A DNA stretch of 64,000 nucleotides from Kiloniella sp. (lineage in GTDB: Bacteria; Pseudomonadota; Alphaproteobacteria; UBA7985). Shown here one piece after another: positions 37,569 to 46,716 of this stretch (position 1 is the first letter of the stretch; each line of letters opens with the position of its first letter). The stretch is from positions 16,080-80,079 of the forward strand of contig NZET01000028.1 in the NCBI GenBank assembly GCA_002690455.1. The letters are read 5' to 3'. The notes below the pieces were generated by a model. The model was not told the origin of the DNA. It saw only the letters and a program-made list of their open reading frames with translations, and made no database searches. Made by a program: the position numbers and the translations under genes.

Positions 37569-38341
37569 CAGGGTGCCCCCGCCTCGCTCAGCTCCGCCAG
37601 TGCACGGGGCAGCTCAGCGAAAGAATGGATCAGCACGTGAGCGCCAGATCGGCGCAGCACATTTGGTTCATGGTTGCCATAAGTCACACCAACGGCAAAG
37701 GCACCCGCGTTGCGGGCCATTTCCATATCAAAGCTGGTATCGCCAATAACGACAGTATCGCGCGGGTCAGTCGCAGTCTCCCGGTTGGCTGTCCAAACCA
37801 TATCTGGCGCAGGCTTGCTGGGATTGTTGTCAGGCGTTTGTAGAGAGTGAAAGAAGTGGCCGAAATCATGATGAGCAAGAACGCTGTCCAGACCACGGCG
37901 ATCCTTGCCCGTCACCACAGCCATGAAGGTTTCATCTGCTTTCAAAGCGGCAAGCGTGGACGCCACGCCTTCATAAGGTTGCTCACTAATTTCGCCCCGC
38001 TCTCGTTGTCCGCGGAAGGCACGGCGGTAGGCCTCAGCCAACGCCAACACCTGCTGATGGCTGGCCTGCGGGGCCCAGTGCTCAACACACATTTCCAGCG
38101 GCAGCCCCACAACTTGCCGTACCTGCTCTGCACTTGGGGTCGGATAGGGCGAATCGGCAAAGGCCTCCACGCTCGCATCCACGATCGCCGCAAGACTATC
38201 GATCAGCGTTCCGTCCATATCAAAGGCCAGAAGCTTGAAGCGGTGCGGCCACACACCTTTACGGTTTGAAGCACCTAAAGCGCCTGAAGCGGATGCTGCC
38301 GTTGCAGTGGCACGGGATATCGATCTGGGGTTCTGGGTCAC
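37568..38341 (-). CDS. HAD-IA family hydrolase (phosphoglycolate phosphatase-like)
   Basis: A haloacid-dehalogenase phosphatase of up to 257 residues. Catalytic motif I DMDGTL is at 41-46, motif II AVVTGK near 143, a motif III Lys within NPSKPAPD, and motif IV VIGDTSFDMEMA near 198; the cap domain is the helical C1 type. This is the Gph/PPase-like subgroup; the actual phospho-substrate is unknown. The first 35 residues before the core are Ser/Ala-rich, so a later GTG near 38254 could be the true start. In the tight minus-strand run with rluC upstream and the ATP12 gene downstream, an order seen in other alphaproteobacteria. Confidence 0.88.
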   Translation of the reverse strand: MTQNPRSISRATATAASASGALGASNRKGVWPHRFKLLAFDMDGTLIDSLAAIVDASVEAFADSPYPTPSAEQVRQVVGLPLEMCVEHWAPQASHQQVLALAEAYRRAFRGQRERGEISEQPYEGVASTLAALKADETFMAVVTGKDRRGLDSVLAHHDFGHFFHSLQTPDNNPSKPAPDMVWTANRETATDPRDTVVIGDTSFDMEMARNAGAFAVGVTYGNHEPNVLRRSGAHVLIHSFAELPRALAELSEAGAP

Positions 38342-38413
38342 CGGAAACTCTGGACTAAGGAAAATGACCGGACGCGCCGGGCTGGGTTTGGTGTAACGCT
38401 GCTACAGGGCGGG

Positions 38414-39358
38414 TCAAGCGTCCAACGCCTCAGAAAAAGCAGATGGCAGAGGTGCATCTAGCTTCAGAAGACCACCGTCAGGATGTTCAATTTCCAGCCG
38501 GGCCGCATGCAGATATAGCCGTCGCGGCGCCCGCCAGTTGGAAGACAGACTCTGCCCGTACTTACCATCCCCCAAGATTGCCCCACCTGCGTGTGCCAGA
38601 TGAACCCGCAGCTGGTGCGTGCGACCTGTGCGAGGCTCCAGCGACAGCAACACCCGTCCGTCCGCCCCTCGGCGTTCAACATGAAACAGGGTTTCAGCTG
38701 TCTGAGCGTCCGCATGGCCTTCAGAATCGACGAAGACGCGCTCTTCACCACCCACTCGACCCTTGCGCAGCGGCGCATCGATGACGCCAGCTTCCAGCCC
38801 TTCTGGCCAGCCCGCTACCAGCGCGAAGTAGGTTTTGCGAGCCTCCCGTGCGGCAAACGCACGGGTCAGTGCCGCCGCTGCCGCACGACCCCGGCCGGTG
38901 ACCAGCACGCCGGACGTATCCCGGTCCAACCGATGAACGAGCCGCGGAATCTCTCCACCCTCACCGGCAAACGCAGGCAAGGCGCCGTCGACATGTCGAG
39001 TGGTCCGACTTCCTCCCTGAACGGCTAATCCCGCGGGCTTGTCAAAGGCCAGCACCGGGCCGTGATCCAGCAGGATGACCGAACGCAAGCTTTCGACCAA
39101 TCGGGGATCAGCTGACGTTTGCGCGTCTGCAGCATCGCGGCTTACGATTGGATCACCGGCAGCCTGCGGGGGCAGGCGCAGCAGATCGCCAACCGCGACC
39201 CGCTCAGCGCCTTTGACCCGCTTGCCGTTGAGGCGTACCTGCCCGGTCCTGAACCACTTCTGGAGTGCGCCAAAACCGGTCTGAGGTGCCAGTGTCTTCA
39301 CGAGACGATCGAGCCGCTGGCCAGCCTGATCCGCTTCAATGATGATTTCAACGGCCAA
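38414..39358 (-). CDS. rluC: RluA-family pseudouridine synthase (RluC/RluD-like)
   Basis: This enzyme isomerises uridines in 23S rRNA. An S4 RNA-binding domain spans about the first 70 residues (GQRLDRLVKTLAP, RTGQVRLNGKRVKG), followed by the catalytic domain with the HRLDRDTSGVLV motif carrying the nucleophilic Asp, then RTGRTHQLRVHLAHAGGAILGDGKYG. The exact site modified cannot be read. The frame is open to an ATG at 39394 overlapping crcB by 47 bases. I prefer the TTG at 39358, giving an N-terminus that starts just before the S4 domain and overlaps the crcB stop by 11 bases. Part of the rarA-crcB-rluC-HAD-ATP12 run. Confidence 0.9.
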   Translation of the reverse strand: MAVEIIIEADQAGQRLDRLVKTLAPQTGFGALQKWFRTGQVRLNGKRVKGAERVAVGDLLRLPPQAAGDPIVSRDAADAQTSADPRLVESLRSVILLDHGPVLAFDKPAGLAVQGGSRTTRHVDGALPAFAGEGGEIPRLVHRLDRDTSGVLVTGRGRAAAAALTRAFAAREARKTYFALVAGWPEGLEAGVIDAPLRKGRVGGEERVFVDSEGHADAQTAETLFHVERRGADGRVLLSLEPRTGRTHQLRVHLAHAGGAILGDGKYGQSLSSNWRAPRRLYLHAARLEIEHPDGGLLKLDAPLPSAFSEALDA

Positions 39359-39743
39359 GGGAAGATCCCATCGCCTGCCCCAGTAGAAAACCAACCCAGC
39401 AGCCCACCAGCGTAATCAACACTGTCCCCGAGACATAGATCATCGCCAACCCGACCCGGCCAGACCGCACGGCATCCACTGCCTCAAGAGCAAAGGTCGA
39501 AAAGGTCGTTAACGCGCCCAGCACCCCAACCAATAGAAACAACCGCAGCGGGCTGTCCCAATCAAAGGTACCCGCCGACTCCCCTCGGAACAGCGCAGCG
39601 AGAAACCCCAGCGCCAGCGACCCACCTGCATTGGCTAAAAAGGTTGCAAGCGGAAATCCGCTGACGGTTCCGATTGACAGGAATAGGGCATAGCGCAAGC
39701 AGGCCCCAAGCGCACCGCCCATCGCGACGGACAGCCAGATCAT
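39348..39743 (-). CDS. crcB: Fluoride channel CrcB/Fluc
   Basis: A small dual-topology fluoride exporter of 131 residues with four membrane segments. Diagnostic sequences are GGALGACLRYAL in helix 1, TFLANAGGSLALGFL in helix 2 (the Asn lining the pore), and GVLGALTTFSTFALEA in helix 3 (the TTFST break and phenylalanine box). No fluoride riboswitch is visible before it. Its ATG overlaps the rarA stop in an ATGA (39740-39743), so translation is coupled. Confidence 0.95.
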   Translation of the reverse strand: MIWLSVAMGGALGACLRYALFLSIGTVSGFPLATFLANAGGSLALGFLAALFRGESAGTFDWDSPLRLFLLVGVLGALTTFSTFALEAVDAVRSGRVGLAMIYVSGTVLITLVGCWVGFLLGQAMGSSLGR

Positions 39744-41074
39744 GATGAAGCCTCCCCTTCGGTCCCGTCTTCGGTCTGAGTACGGCGCTCACGCAGACGC
39801 GCCCAGTATTCCAGTCGCTTGCGGATATCACGCTCAAAGCCGCGTTCCACGGGACGATAAAACTGTTCCCGATTCATGCCCTCAGGGAAATAGTCCTGCC
39901 CCGAAAAGCCGTCTTCGGCGTCGTGATCGTAGCTGTAGTCTGCACCGTAGCCCAAGGTCTTCATCATCGCAGTCGGGGCGTTGAGAATGGTTTTCGGGGG
40001 GGGAAGGGATCCGGTGTCGCGCGCGGCGGCCAGTCCGGCCTTGTGCGCGACATAGGCGGCGTTGGATTTTGGCGCGGTCGCCAGATACAGCACGGAATTG
40101 GCCAGCGCCAAATCACCCTCTGGGCTGCCGAGACGCTCGTAGACCTGCCAAGCATTGAGGGTGTGAGCCATGGCCTGCGGATCGGCAAGGCCAATGTCTT
40201 CAACGGCGAAGCGGGCCAGCCTTCGGGCGATATAGTTGGGGTCTTCCCCACCAGCGAGCATCCGCTCAAACCAGTAGAGCGCAGCATCCGCATCGGAGCC
40301 GCGCAAGGATTTGTGAAGCGCGGAAATAAGATTGTAGTGGCTATCTTGTCCCTTGTCATAAACCGGTCGCCTGCGCTGGACGACCTTGAGTAATCCGGCT
40401 TCATCGAGCCTAGTCCCCGGACTGGTCGAGGCCCAGATCTGCTCGGCCAGATTGAGCAAATAGCGCCCATCTCCGTCGGCCAGCGCACACAGCGTCGCCC
40501 GCGCTTCGGGCTCCACGGGCAGGGTTCGATCTTCGCTGGTTTCCGCCCGGATCAGCAGTTCATCGAGGTCTGACGCCTCTAGCCGCTCCAACACCAGTAC
40601 CTGACAGCGTGAGAGCAACGCGGCGTTCAGCTCGAACGATGGATTTTCAGTGGTGGCGCCGAGCAGAATGATGGTGCCGTCTTCCACCACAGGCAAAAAG
40701 CTGTCCTGTTGAGATTTGTTAAATCGATGGATCTCGTCGACGAACAGCAAGGTCTGCCGACCGTCCCGCCGCCGCGCCCGCGCACCCTCAAAGACCTTCT
40801 TCAGGTCTGCCACACCGGCAAAAATTGCTGAAATCTGCTCGAAGTGGAACGCGCCGATCTCCGCCATCAGTCGCGCCAGAGTTGTCTTTCCACAGCCCGG
40901 AGGGCCCCAAAGAATTGAAGATACCAGTCGATCCTGTTCCACCATACGGCGCAAAGGCGCGTCAGGCGCAAGCAACCCACGCTGGCCCACCACGTCGTCG
41001 AAACGAGTCGGGCGCAGGCGGTCGGCAAGCGGTCGCTGATCCGGGATGCCGTGGCTGAAAAGGCTTTGGGTCAT
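39740..41074 (-). CDS. rarA: Replication-associated AAA+ ATPase RarA (MgsA)
   Basis: A 444-residue AAA+ protein that acts at stalled replication forks. It starts with the family pattern PLADRLRPTRFDDVVGQ, has Walker A WGPPGCGKTT at about 56-65, Walker B TLLFVDEIHRFNKSQQD, sensor 1 ILLGATTENPSFELNAALLSR, and the C-terminal tetramerisation region with DADAALYWFERMLAGGEDP and YDHDAEDGFSGQDYFPEGM. Full length. Overlaps of four bases (ATGA) couple it to the upstream small membrane protein and to downstream crcB. Confidence 0.96.
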   Translation of the reverse strand: MTQSLFSHGIPDQRPLADRLRPTRFDDVVGQRGLLAPDAPLRRMVEQDRLVSSILWGPPGCGKTTLARLMAEIGAFHFEQISAIFAGVADLKKVFEGARARRRDGRQTLLFVDEIHRFNKSQQDSFLPVVEDGTIILLGATTENPSFELNAALLSRCQVLVLERLEASDLDELLIRAETSEDRTLPVEPEARATLCALADGDGRYLLNLAEQIWASTSPGTRLDEAGLLKVVQRRRPVYDKGQDSHYNLISALHKSLRGSDADAALYWFERMLAGGEDPNYIARRLARFAVEDIGLADPQAMAHTLNAWQVYERLGSPEGDLALANSVLYLATAPKSNAAYVAHKAGLAAARDTGSLPPPKTILNAPTAMMKTLGYGADYSYDHDAEDGFSGQDYFPEGMNREQFYRPVERGFERDIRKRLEYWARLRERRTQTEDGTEGEASS

Positions 41075-41385
41075 GCCATGGCTTTGCGCAGTCTCGGTAG
41101 ATTAAGCAAGAGCCAAAGGCCGAAAACGGGGCTGCCGATGAAATTGATGGCAACGATCCAGGGCAGCGCGGTCCACTTCCGTGGGCTGAAGACAAACATC
41201 ACCACGCTCATTAGCCAGAACGAGATGTAAAGGTCCGCGAGGGTCACTTGATTCCATGCTTCGCTGGCAAGGTCAGCGAGGAAGCTGTCGAGATTGCCTG
41301 CGGCAAACCCATAGCCAACGATACCGAGCATCACGACTGAGAGCACCAGGACGATCAGGCGGGCGGGGTCTTGAAAGAGAGTCAT
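41071..41385 (-). CDS. Small membrane protein, four predicted helices
   Basis: I do not assign a function. The 104-residue protein has four hydrophobic segments (about residues 10-30, 48-66, 72-88 and 85-100), with LADLYISFWLMSVVMFVFSPRKW in the middle, a pattern that resembles DUF1475/DUF2834-type small membrane proteins. It is the first gene of the rarA-crcB-rluC run, with an ATGA overlap (41071-41074) to rarA. The 150 bases upstream (41386-41538) should contain the operon promoter. Confidence 0.7.
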   Translation of the reverse strand: MTLFQDPARLIVLVLSVVMLGIVGYGFAAGNLDSFLADLASEAWNQVTLADLYISFWLMSVVMFVFSPRKWTALPWIVAINFIGSPVFGLWLLLNLPRLRKAMA

Positions 41386-41619
41386 GGCCAGTTTTCCCTA
41401 TTTATCAGTGTTTCCTGAAACTTGGCGAAAAAGGGGAATAGGGAAAGGGCGAGACGGCTTCAGATGTGTCAAATCGCGTATTTCTGAACAAACCGCGCCA
41501 ATTCTGCCATATTTCAACCTTTCCAGCGTGCGACCCCGGTGCCAAATCACTCAGGGAAGCGGGTCTTGGTCTTGATGCTGACCCCAGCCTTGTCGCCAAA
41601 TATCCCAAAGGAGATTGCT

Positions 41620-43065
41620 TTGAAACTCAGGCTCGTTGTTGCCACCCTGATCACCGCTCTGGGTCTGGTGACGCTTCAGCCCGCTGCGCTAGCTCAGACC
41701 AGCCAACAGTCAGCGGGCTCGGTGGCTGCGGGGCGGACCGTCCCGGATTCGGCCGTACAGATCCAGTTGTCTTTTGCACCGCTGGTCAGGGCGACCGCCC
41801 CTGCGGTGGTTAATATCTTCACCCGTGCTGAAATCGCGCGGTCCCCCATGGCTCTGTTCGGTGATGAGTTCTTTAACGCGCCATTTGGTGGCGGTCAGAC
41901 TGAAAAGATCGAGACCGCCTTAGGCTCGGGTGTGATCCTGTCAAGCGAGGGACTGGTGGTAACCAACTACCACGTGATCCGCGACGGTACGGAGGTCGAA
42001 GTCGAACTGACCGATGGCCGGGAATTTAACGCGGAAGTTCTGTTCACTGACAGCGCGGCTGATCTGGCCTTGCTGCAGGTTGATCCCGGTGATGGTAGCT
42101 TGCCCTTCCTGCGCTTCGGCGATTCTGACAGTGTTGAGATCGGCGATCTAGTGCTGGCAATCGGCAACCCCTTCGGCGTCGGTCAGACAACAACCATGGG
42201 CATCGTTTCAGCGCTGGCCCGGACGGGAACCGGCGTCACTGAGGTCGGCAGCTTCATTCAAACCGACGCGGCGATCAATCCGGGGAATTCGGGCGGTGCG
42301 CTGATCGACATGAACGGCGACGTAATCGGCATCAATACTGCGATTTTCAGCGGTAGCGGCACCTCTGCCGGCGTGGGGTTTGCGATCCCGGCCAACTTCG
42401 TTGCCAATACCGTCCGCGCGCTGGAAGAGGGCGGCGGCACGGTAATTCGCCCGTGGCTTGGGGTGACGGGGGAAACCGTGACCGAACGCATGGCCCGCGT
42501 GCTCAAGCTCGATGACCAGGGCGGCTTTCTGATCGATGATGTTTACGAACCCTCACCCGCTTTCTCTGCCGGATTGCAGACCGGGGACGTCATCCTCGGG
42601 CTGGACGGTGAGACAATCAACAATTTCGATGAAATGCGCTACGCGATTGCCGCCAGCCGGGTGGGTGAAGTCATGAAAACCCGAATCCTGCGCGATGGTG
42701 CTGTGCGGGAAGTGACGCTGCAGCTCGACGCCCCGCCGGAAGTCCCCCCGCGCAATCCGACCTTGCTCGCGGAGCCCAGCCCGCTGGAAGGCGCGACAGT
42801 CGTCAACCTCTCTCCAGCCGCAGCACAAGACCTCGACATGCCTGGAAACTGGACCGGTGTGGTCATCTCCGAAGCACCGAGAGGCTCGACCGCGAGCCGT
42901 CAGGGCTTTGCTGTCGGTGACATCATCCGCACGGTCAATCGCGTTAGCGTCGAGACGGTCGAAGACATCGAGGATGTCCTCGCCTCGGCGAATTCACCGC
43001 GCTGGTCGTTCACGATTGAACGAGGTGGGCGGGCGATTACAATTCGCATCGTTTTCCGGTCATGA
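41620..43065 (+). CDS. Second Do-family periplasmic serine protease (DegQ-like)
   Basis: A 481-residue trypsin-like protease with signal peptide (residues 1-26, cleavage after ALA), catalytic His118, Asp148 and Ser224 (TNYHVI, SAADLALL, PGNSGGAL), PDZ1 at about 270-365 and PDZ2 at about 385-478. The start is a TTG at 41620: AAAGGAG ends six bases before it, and the signal peptide MKLRLVVATLITALGLV then begins properly. A longer frame from ATG 41539 has 27 extra residues that would bury the signal peptide. It is coupled by an ATGA overlap to pdxA. Compared with the hfl-linked DegP at 23686 it lacks a Ser/Gly linker between PDZ domains. Confidence 0.93.
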   Translation: MKLRLVVATLITALGLVTLQPAALAQTSQQSAGSVAAGRTVPDSAVQIQLSFAPLVRATAPAVVNIFTRAEIARSPMALFGDEFFNAPFGGGQTEKIETALGSGVILSSEGLVVTNYHVIRDGTEVEVELTDGREFNAEVLFTDSAADLALLQVDPGDGSLPFLRFGDSDSVEIGDLVLAIGNPFGVGQTTTMGIVSALARTGTGVTEVGSFIQTDAAINPGNSGGALIDMNGDVIGINTAIFSGSGTSAGVGFAIPANFVANTVRALEEGGGTVIRPWLGVTGETVTERMARVLKLDDQGGFLIDDVYEPSPAFSAGLQTGDVILGLDGETINNFDEMRYAIAASRVGEVMKTRILRDGAVREVTLQLDAPPEVPPRNPTLLAEPSPLEGATVVNLSPAAAQDLDMPGNWTGVVISEAPRGSTASRQGFAVGDIIRTVNRVSVETVEDIEDVLASANSPRWSFTIERGGRAITIRIVFRS

Positions 43066-44045
43066 CGCAGCCGCTGGGCCTAACCCTCGGCGACCCGGCC
43101 GGCATAGGCCCGGAGATCTGCGCCCGACTGCTGGCGCGGACGGATCTACCGGAACGTCCGCTGGTACTGGGCGACCCACTGGTTCTGGCCCGGGCGGCTG
43201 AACAGGCTGGTCTGAGCCTCCGGATCGACACGCTGGAAACGCCAGCGCAAGCCCCCGAACCCGGTTCCGTCGGCGTGATCGCTGCGGGACCGGAGGCGGC
43301 GGCTGTTGCGATCGGACAGGTCTCCCGCCGCGCCGGCGAAGCCGCCTATGCCGCTATCCACTGCGGGATCGACCTGTGCTTGTCGGGCTGGCTCTCAGGT
43401 CTGGTGACAGCCCCGATCCACAAGGAGGCCTTCGCCGCCGCACAAGTTCCCTACCTCGGCCACACCGAAATGCTGGCCGACCTCAGCGGCGAAAGCGACG
43501 TAGCCATGATGCTGGCCAACCGCGACATTCGTACCGTGCTGACGTCGATCCACGTGCCTTTGAGTCGAGCGGTCGAGATGGTGACACGCGAAGCGGTGCT
43601 GCGCACCATCCGCCATGCGCATCGGGGCGCACGAGCGCTGGGCGTTGCAACGCCGCGGGTTGCGGTTGCGGGCCTCAACCCGCACGCTGGCGAAGGTGGG
43701 CTGTTCGGCGATGAAGATGCCCGCGAAATTGCCCCGGCGATTGACGCCGCGCGGCGTGAAGGCATCGACGCCAGTGGCCCCTGGCCCGGTGATACGGTGT
43801 TCATGGCTGCACGGACGGGTGAGTTCGACATTGTCGTCGCCCAGTACCATGATCAGGGACTAATCCCGGTGAAATATCTCGGATTGGCGGACGGGGTGAA
43901 CGTAACCCTTGGCCTGCCGTTCATTCGGACATCACCCGATCACGGCACAGCCTTTAACATCGCAGGCAAGGGAATGGCGGACCCGGCAAGCCTGCTCGCA
44001 GCCTTTCGGATGGCTCTTCAGCTGCGAGATCAGGGCGTGGATTGA
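43062..44045 (+). CDS. pdxA: 4-hydroxythreonine-4-phosphate dehydrogenase PdxA
   Basis: NAD-dependent, divalent-metal enzyme of 327 residues in the DXP-dependent pyridoxal phosphate pathway. It shows LTLGDPAGIGPEI at the start, VTAPIHKEAF, GHTEMLADL, AGLNPHAGEGGLFGDED and AQYHDQGLIPVKYLG, including the metal-binding histidines, and TSPDHGTAFNIAGK. Length is standard. In many proteobacteria pdxA lies with surA and ksgA; here it is instead coupled to a Do-type protease by an ATGA overlap (43062-43065). The stop at 44045 is 12 bases from the convergent EamA gene. Confidence 0.94.
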   Translation: MTQPLGLTLGDPAGIGPEICARLLARTDLPERPLVLGDPLVLARAAEQAGLSLRIDTLETPAQAPEPGSVGVIAAGPEAAAVAIGQVSRRAGEAAYAAIHCGIDLCLSGWLSGLVTAPIHKEAFAAAQVPYLGHTEMLADLSGESDVAMMLANRDIRTVLTSIHVPLSRAVEMVTREAVLRTIRHAHRGARALGVATPRVAVAGLNPHAGEGGLFGDEDAREIAPAIDAARREGIDASGPWPGDTVFMAARTGEFDIVVAQYHDQGLIPVKYLGLADGVNVTLGLPFIRTSPDHGTAFNIAGKGMADPASLLAAFRMALQLRDQGVD

Positions 44046-44057
44046 ATGGCGCTGCGT

Positions 44058-44981
44058 CTAGGGCCGCGGTTTAGAAGGCGGCACCGGTTTTTGCCGCGCA
44101 GCCGTCATCACCACGACAAGGACCGCCAGCGTGACCACCGCACCCCCGGCGATTTCGTGCCCCTCGGGCCGCTGTCCCAAAAGCCCCCAAATCCAAAGCG
44201 AGCCGATTACGGTTTCAAGCAGGAATACAAGGCTGGTTTCGGCCGAAGAAATGAACCTTGGTGCCAGCGTGATCAGGATAAAGCTGAAACCAGAGACGAA
44301 AATTATCAAAAACCAGAATTCCCAGAAAATGCCGCTGGGCACTGTAAGCGACGGCGCGATGAAGGGCATAATTGCCATGGCCATGACCCCGGCAAGGGCA
44401 TTAGAGGGCCAGATGTTGGGCTGCTTGAGCTTTCGGGCCAGCGTGAAGCCCAAGCCCAGCAGGGTCGGGACAAAGATCAGGGCCAGTATGCTCAAAGGTC
44501 CGGGCAGGTTCGGTTGTTCGCCCGCGCGCAGCTGGGCAATGGTGCCAGCGCTGTGCATCTCTCCGCCCACAACGACAGCCATTCCAAGGAATGAAAGACC
44601 GATGGCAATCCAGACTGACGGTCGGGGCGGCTCGCGGAGCAGAATGATTGAAAACACCGCACCCGATACCGGGCCTAGCGCCACGAAAATCAGTAGGATG
44701 ATAGGATTGAGCGTCACCGCCGAGTAGACAAACGAACAGGTGGAGATGAAAAAAAACAGGGCAATCAGCAGACCCAGCACCCCGGACTCAGTGAAGTAGG
44801 ACCATAGTCTTCCCCGGTACCAGAGCACAGACAACGAGGCCGAAACCACAAAAATTCCAAAACCGCGCCAGAACAGCAGCGCAGCCGGATCCATACCCAC
44901 TTTGCGAATCAATGCAGAGTCTGGCGAGATGATTGATACGCCAAGCACGGCAAAGCCGTAGCCGAGGAAGCGGGGATTCAT
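44058..44981 (-). CDS. EamA-type drug/metabolite transporter (DMT) permease
   Basis: A 307-residue inner-membrane protein with about ten hydrophobic helices in two EamA repeats, about residues 5-135 and 155-290. First-repeat marks are SALIRKVGMDPAALLFWRG and LNPIILLIFVALGPVSGAVFS; second-repeat marks include ISSAETSLVFLLETVIGSLW, the usual EamA signature before the last helices. Exporters of this type move amino acids, nucleosides or other metabolites; substrate unknown. Divergent from the BMP-type ABC operon, with 220 bases between starts. Confidence 0.9.
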   Translation of the reverse strand: MNPRFLGYGFAVLGVSIISPDSALIRKVGMDPAALLFWRGFGIFVVSASLSVLWYRGRLWSYFTESGVLGLLIALFFFISTCSFVYSAVTLNPIILLIFVALGPVSGAVFSIILLREPPRPSVWIAIGLSFLGMAVVVGGEMHSAGTIAQLRAGEQPNLPGPLSILALIFVPTLLGLGFTLARKLKQPNIWPSNALAGVMAMAIMPFIAPSLTVPSGIFWEFWFLIIFVSGFSFILITLAPRFISSAETSLVFLLETVIGSLWIWGLLGQRPEGHEIAGGAVVTLAVLVVVMTAARQKPVPPSKPRP

Positions 44982-45084
44982 ACTACTCCTCAGGGTCTAT
45001 CTCGAAGCGCGGAAAAAAGCGCCGGACAGATCCGTAACCCGAGACGTGTATTCGATTTTCTGACATTGTGATATCCCCTTTCTT

Positions 45085-45111
45085 CGTCCGCACGGACGGG
45101 GGGAAACCCCC
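45085..45111. other. Two adjacent GC-rich hairpins in the EamA/ABC divergent region
   Basis: CGTCC/GGACG (45085-45098, loop GCAC) is followed directly by GGGGG-AAA-CCCCC (45099-45111). They lie about 90 bases before the ABC operon and 100 bases before the EamA gene. They could be an operator or leader structure; I do not recognise a known riboswitch. Confidence 0.35.
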
Positions 45112-45201
45112 AATAAATCCACAGGCAGGCACTCGCATATTGATAATTGCTGGGCTATAGCCTCGGACATACTCAGTTGTCAGAAAAGGCGAAGCTCAGG
45201 A

Positions 45202-46716
45202 ATGAAGGGTCTTCTTTCGCTCGAGCAGATAACCAAGGCCTACCCCGGCGTCCTGGCTAATGACGCCGTGGACTTTGACGTAAAGCCAGGTGAGATCCAT
45301 GCCCTGTTGGGTGAAAATGGCGCCGGAAAATCCACGCTAATGAAGGTACTTTCCGGACAAACGAAGCCCGACGCTGGCCGTATCGTGTGGAAAGATCAAG
45401 AAACTGCTATCGCGTCGCCGCAAGCTTCTAAAGCGCTGGGCATTGGTATGGTGCACCAACACTTCGCGGTCTTTGATGGCATGTCGGTGGGCGAGAACGT
45501 CGCCCTGGGCCTGGGCCGGGATTTCGATGCGAGCCAGCGTGACAGCATCCGCGAGACCTCCGAAAAGTATGGTCTACCGCTCAACCCAGATGCCCTGGTG
45601 TTCACGCTGTCTGCCGGCGAAAAGCAACGGATCGAGATTGTCCGCGCGCTCCTGGGCGAGCCACAGCTACTGATCCTTGATGAGCCCACCTCGGTGCTGA
45701 CCCCGCGGGAAGCCGAAGCCCTGTTTGCGACCTTGCGCCTGCTGCGCGACGAAGGCCGCGGCCTGGTGTTCATTTCGCACAAGTTGAATGAGGTCCGGGC
45801 ACTATGTAACCGCGCGACGATCCTGCGTGGGGGCAAAGTTGTTGCAACCTGTGTGCCAGCAGAGAAATCGGCTGAAGAAATCGCTGAAATGATGATCGGC
45901 ACTCGTCCTGTGCCGACACGGAAAGCGGCGAAGAGGATTGGCGCGCTGGCACTTTCGGTTGACGGGCTGACCAACGACGAGGTCAGCATCCCGTCCCTGC
46001 AGGTCTCCGCTGGAGAGATCGTCGGAGTGGCCGGGGTTGCCGGAAACGGACAAGAAGCGCTCTATGCTCTTCTCTCCGGCGAGACGCTGGCGGCCGAAGC
46101 AAGCAGCATTAGCCTGCACGGCCAGACTATAGGCCGTAGGGGGCCAGGGGAGCGGCGCGTGATGGGCGCAGCCTTTGTGCCGGAAGAGCGCCTTGGGCAC
46201 GCGGCAGTTCCGGACTTCAGCCTGATTGACAACACCTTGCTCACCAACATCCAGACCGAAGGCTTTCAGAGACGGGGCCTGTTGGACTGGACCAGAACCC
46301 GCGAACACAGCGAAGAAATCTGTGCAGGCTACGACGTACGCCACGCCGGGGTGACCGGACGGGCCAGCAGCCTGTCTGGTGGCAATCTGCAGAAGTTCAT
46401 CGTCGGCCGTGAACTGATCAAAAGTCCCAGTGTCCTAGTGGTCAATCAGCCGACGTGGGGCGTAGATATGGGTTCAGCGACCAACATCCGCGATCGCCTG
46501 AAGGCACTGGCTGAAGCCGGTTCGGCGGTGCTGGTGATCTCTCAGGATCTGGACGAGCTCTTCGAGCTCGCCGACCGGCTGTGCGTTCTCAATCACGGCG
46601 TGCTGTCCCCGACCCGGCCGACAGCTGATTGGACGGCGGAGACGCTGGGCGTGGCCATGGCCGGCGATGCAGACCGTTCGGCCGCCGCAACCCTAGTCGA
46701 GGAGCGTGCCACATGA
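45202..46716 (+). CDS. ABC transporter ATPase, BMP/nucleoside type (two ATP-binding domains)
   Basis: A 504-residue protein with two fused nucleotide-binding domains, as in the simple-sugar/nucleoside (BmpA/NupA/YufO) group. Domain 1 has Walker A LLGENGAGKST at about 36-45, signature LSAGEKQRIEIVRALL and Walker B LLILDEPTSVLTP. Domain 2 has signature LSGGNLQKFIVGREL and VLVVNQPTWGVDMGSA in place of a canonical Walker B, normal for the second half of this group. It energises import through the two permeases encoded next. ATGA overlap with the first permease. Confidence 0.94.
   Translation: MKGLLSLEQITKAYPGVLANDAVDFDVKPGEIHALLGENGAGKSTLMKVLSGQTKPDAGRIVWKDQETAIASPQASKALGIGMVHQHFAVFDGMSVGENVALGLGRDFDASQRDSIRETSEKYGLPLNPDALVFTLSAGEKQRIEIVRALLGEPQLLILDEPTSVLTPREAEALFATLRLLRDEGRGLVFISHKLNEVRALCNRATILRGGKVVATCVPAEKSAEEIAEMMIGTRPVPTRKAAKRIGALALSVDGLTNDEVSIPSLQVSAGEIVGVAGVAGNGQEALYALLSGETLAAEASSISLHGQTIGRRGPGERRVMGAAFVPEERLGHAAVPDFSLIDNTLLTNIQTEGFQRRGLLDWTRTREHSEEICAGYDVRHAGVTGRASSLSGGNLQKFIVGRELIKSPSVLVVNQPTWGVDMGSATNIRDRLKALAEAGSAVLVISQDLDELFELADRLCVLNHGVLSPTRPTADWTAETLGVAMAGDADRSAAATLVEERAT

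Noticed and set aside
46428..46470. Loss of the canonical Walker B acid in the second domain of the ABC ATPase (VLVVNQPTWGVDMG)
   Set aside because: Second nucleotide-binding domains of this transporter group commonly read S/N-QPTxGVD, so this is normal for the family.
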